A program made the position numbers and the translations under genes. This document shows, in pieces, positions 62,035-64,000 of a stretch of 64,000 nt of DNA. Where the stretch lies: contig NZ_JBKEIT010000007.1 of the NCBI RefSeq assembly GCF_046365375.1, forward strand, positions 258,870 through 322,869. Reading direction: 5' to 3'. This stretch comes from Butyricimonas muris. GTDB lineage: Bacteria; Bacteroidota; Bacteroidia; Bacteroidales; Marinifilaceae. Under the pieces are notes generated by a model. That model was not told where the DNA came from. It did not search any database and worked only from the letters and a program-made list of their open reading frames with translations. The stretch's first letter is position 1; each line of letters opens with the position of its first letter.

Positions 62035-62664
62035 TTACCAGTAACGTTCATTCGGTGAGCCGTAAAGGGCCATCACACGGTCCAGGTCGTTCCGTTTCTT
62101 GGCACGCAGGTAGGAAACGCCGATGTTCTTGTTGGTGTAATATTGCACCAGGCTGCGATATTGCAGCATATCGGTGTAGCAGCGGTCGATGATATCCATC
62201 CGCTCCTTGTCGTTCATCGAAAGTCCGTTCTCGTTGACCACCGTTTTCAGGTCGTTCAGCAGGTGTGCGCTCTCTTCCAGCAACTTCGTGTAACCGATTG
62301 CAATGGCACTCAGCTCTTCCGGCGTGAAATAAGGGTCGCTGAGCATACGCTCGAAACTGTTCACGTAGATATCCGTGATGTCGCCGACCATGAGGATGGT
62401 CTGCTGCACCTTACGTGCATCGCGGACAAGGTTCTTGATCTTGCGGAGTCCATCGTAATACTCCTTGCCCTGTTTATAAATCTTCACTGTCTCCTGAAAA
62501 TTGTTGAGCATGTTGCTCGCGGTGGAAGACGTGTGAACGATATTCTTGGCGGCATTGATGATACCCTGGGCAAGATTGCCGGGATCGCTCACGACCCATT
62601 GCGCTTTCGCTGTAAGGCTGATGAAGAAACAGCCCATACACAGCATGAGAATTTTCTTTTTCAT
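62035..62664 (-). CDS. traI: Conjugative transposon protein TraI (DUF4141, VirB5-like)
   Basis: 209 residues with a signal peptide (1-21). The mature protein is almost wholly helical (WVVSDPGNLAQGIINAAKNIVHTSSTASNMLNNFQETVKIYKQGKEYYDGLRKIKNLV), the pattern of DUF4141 and similar to VirB5-type minor pilins. Periplasmic. Ends RYW at the last codon, which is usual for this family. Confidence 0.92.
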   Translation of the reverse strand: MKKKILMLCMGCFFISLTAKAQWVVSDPGNLAQGIINAAKNIVHTSSTASNMLNNFQETVKIYKQGKEYYDGLRKIKNLVRDARKVQQTILMVGDITDIYVNSFERMLSDPYFTPEELSAIAIGYTKLLEESAHLLNDLKTVVNENGLSMNDKERMDIIDRCYTDMLQYRSLVQYYTNKNIGVSYLRAKKRNDLDRVMALYGSPNERYW

Positions 62665-62705
62665 GATGTAACTGTTTTAATTGGTGAATAAAATTCTGTT
62701 GAATG

Positions 62706-63326
62706 TCAAAGTCCCATCTTTCGCCCTTTGGACGGCGAGTTGCGGAGGATAGGCTTGTGTACCTGCTTCGGACGTTTCGCCTCCGGCGTCTTTTCCTTCC
62801 TTTGTCTGAGGGAAGCGAAAAGCTCATCGGCATACGGTCTGCGTCCTGTCATCTTCACAAACCTGGCATCCAGTGCCCGATATGCTTTCTCCGCTTGACA
62901 GGAGCGTTCCGTGGCAGAGGCATTTTTGTCTATACCGTACTTGACGAGAAAGGCAGGAGTGATATGGAGGATGTCATGGACGGAATCCGGCAAGGCGGCA
63001 ATCTGTCCCAACTTCTCCAGTTCCTCGTTCATCTTGTCGAGATACGGTGCAGGAGGTTTACCGCACAAACTCTCAAAGACCTTTTCGACTGTGCGGGTCA
63101 GCCTTGCATCCACTTCCAGAATATCAGGAACTTCACCGGTTTCTCTTTTCCGCTTGTATTCGGCAGGCTCCAACTCTTCAAGTTGATGGAACAGCCGGTA
63201 ATCCTCTGTAAATCCGTAATGGTCATAAATGGATTTCGGAATGTCCCAATTCTGCATCAATGACCAATAAAGGGACGAGATGACTTCCTCGCGTTTCCTC
63301 TGGTCTGATTCCAAATCGCTATACAT
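62706..63326 (-). CDS. Protein in the TraH position, unknown family
   Basis: 206 residues, soluble, basic C-terminus (KRPKQVHKPILRNSPSKGRKMGL). Helical throughout, with SLYWSLMQNWDIPKSIYDHYGF near the start and LTRTVEKVFESLCGKPPAPYLDKMNEELEKLGQ in the middle. It lies between traG and traI, where CTnDOT has traH, but I cannot match it to the usual protein there. It may be cargo inserted in the operon or a variant TraH. Confidence 0.7.
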   Translation of the reverse strand: MYSDLESDQRKREEVISSLYWSLMQNWDIPKSIYDHYGFTEDYRLFHQLEELEPAEYKRKRETGEVPDILEVDARLTRTVEKVFESLCGKPPAPYLDKMNEELEKLGQIAALPDSVHDILHITPAFLVKYGIDKNASATERSCQAEKAYRALDARFVKMTGRRPYADELFASLRQRKEKTPEAKRPKQVHKPILRNSPSKGRKMGL

Positions 63327-63346
63327 ACTTGTGATTTTTAGATGGT

Positions 63347-64000
63347 TTATAAGATGTTCTTCTCACGTTTGCTCTCCGACAACTGCTTGATGGCAAGCTC
63401 GATATTGCCACCTAACTTTTCGGAAAGACGGAACAGTTCCAGCTTTTCCGTTTCCTCAGTCGTGTAGCAATAATATTCCTCAAGTGAAACTTCTGTGGCA
63501 TATACCGCCGATTGTGTACCTCCCAGACCAATCCAGACCTCCTTGTACTTTCTGGAAGGATTGTTCGCCATGTTGATGGAAAGGATCTGCGCACGTTCCT
63601 TGTCGGTCAGGCCGAGCAACGCCTGTATCTCGTCGAACTTGTTCATGTATTTGCGCTGGTCAAGAAGAATCTTGCAGTCGCTGTTGTTGATGATGGTACT
63701 TTTGACAATAGGAGACGAAATGATATCCTCGACCTCCTGCGTGACGACAACGGCCTCGCCGAAGAACTTTCTGACGGTCTTAAAGAGATACTTCAGATAT
63801 TCCGCCATGCCCTCCTTGCTGATGGCTTTCCAGGCTTCTTCCAGCAATATCATCTTACGGACACCTTTCAACTTCCTCATCTTGTTGATGAAGGTTTCCA
63901 TGATGATGATGGTCACAATCGGGAACAGTACCTTGTTGTGTAGGCTAAGCACCCAACGCCTTTCCATATTACTATGGTAGGTTTTCAAATGCTCGCCCCC
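63347..64000 (-). CDS. traG: TraG, VirB4-type conjugation ATPase, C-terminal part (cut by window end)
   Basis: The frame is open to the window end; the last 217 codons are visible. The Walker B region MILLEEAWKAI is preceded by a TIIIMETFINKMRKL segment, and the later part contains VTQEVEDIISSPIVKSTIINNSDCKILLDQRKYMNKFDEIQALLGLT, characteristic of TraG of Bacteroidetes elements. It powers the type IV secretion channel from the inner membrane. An apparent TTG start at 63988 is only an artefact of the cut. Confidence 0.92.
   Translation of the reverse strand, partial: GGEHLKTYHSNMERRWVLSLHNKVLFPIVTIIIMETFINKMRKLKGVRKMILLEEAWKAISKEGMAEYLKYLFKTVRKFFGEAVVVTQEVEDIISSPIVKSTIINNSDCKILLDQRKYMNKFDEIQALLGLTDKERAQILSINMANNPSRKYKEVWIGLGGTQSAVYATEVSLEEYYCYTTEETEKLELFRLSEKLGGNIELAIKQLSESKREKNIL

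Larger units (their letters stand above)
41800..64000. mobile_element. CTnDOT-type integrative conjugative element (left end approximate, right end outside window)
   Basis: From about 42 kb the base composition rises visibly and gene content becomes that of Bacteroidales conjugative transposons: DUF4120/DUF4121/DUF4942-like genes, a methylase-helicase, then a complete minus-strand tra block from TraG to TraQ and a lysozyme. No integrase, excision or mobilisation gene and no att site can be recognised in the window, so the left boundary is placed only by gene content. The 41087-42222 gap holds the riboswitch, the CRISPR array, about 240 bases without a recognised feature (41775-42020) and the first RNA element. 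Confidence 0.85.

Overview
The window reads as a Bacteroidales chromosome carrying part of an integrated conjugative element. The evidence is SusC/SusD pairs with FecI/FecR-type regulators, lipoproteins with SusD-like signal peptides, TAnnTTTG-type promoters, cobalamin riboswitches in front of surface lipoprotein genes, and a CTnDOT-type tra operon. Signal-peptide style and PKD-like plus beta-propeller lipoproteins recall Odoribacteraceae (Butyricimonas/Odoribacter); that family assignment is inference.

1-15.9 kb: two tandem, related nutrient-uptake/stress loci. The first is cut by the window edge (fasciclin end, small lipoprotein, thioredoxin, M16 peptidase, DUF3298-like lipoprotein). The second is complete: ECF sigma, FecR anti-sigma, SusC with an STN signalling domain, SusD, fasciclin, small lipoprotein, thioredoxin, DUF3298-like lipoprotein.

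16-27 kb: a VWA protein and a divergent sigma/anti-sigma pair that share a SusC-plug-like segment; a DUF4435/AAA ATPase pair resembling the two halves of PARIS-type defence; a DUF486 membrane protein; a BtuCD/FecCD-type ABC importer; a MITE-like palindrome; and a TrkH/TrkA potassium system.

27-41.4 kb: a cobalamin region with four cobalamin riboswitches, all on the minus strand. They precede nrdD-nrdG-btuF, a lone surface lipoprotein, a propeller/lipoprotein pair, and a btuG-btuB-propeller-lipoprotein operon. Two riboswitch leaders are nearly identical duplications that extend into the signal-peptide codons.

41.5-41.8 kb: a short CRISPR array of Bacteroidetes type II-C appearance, with no cas gene in the window. 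From about 42 kb to the end: a conjugative element of visibly higher GC content. Its plus-strand accessory part has a DUF4942 protein, a 1000-residue DNA methylase-helicase and about a dozen small unknown proteins. Its minus-strand part is the type IV secretion operon (TraG, a TraH-position protein, TraI, J, K, L, M, N, O, P, Q and a lysozyme).

The strongest unexplained signal is a structured non-coding element present three times (about 42.02, 47.12 and 53.64 kb). The copies share a core and show compensatory stem changes, and each lies just upstream of the first gene of an accessory gene block. They look like a family of cis-acting RNA leaders that would tie the accessory operons of the element into one regulon.
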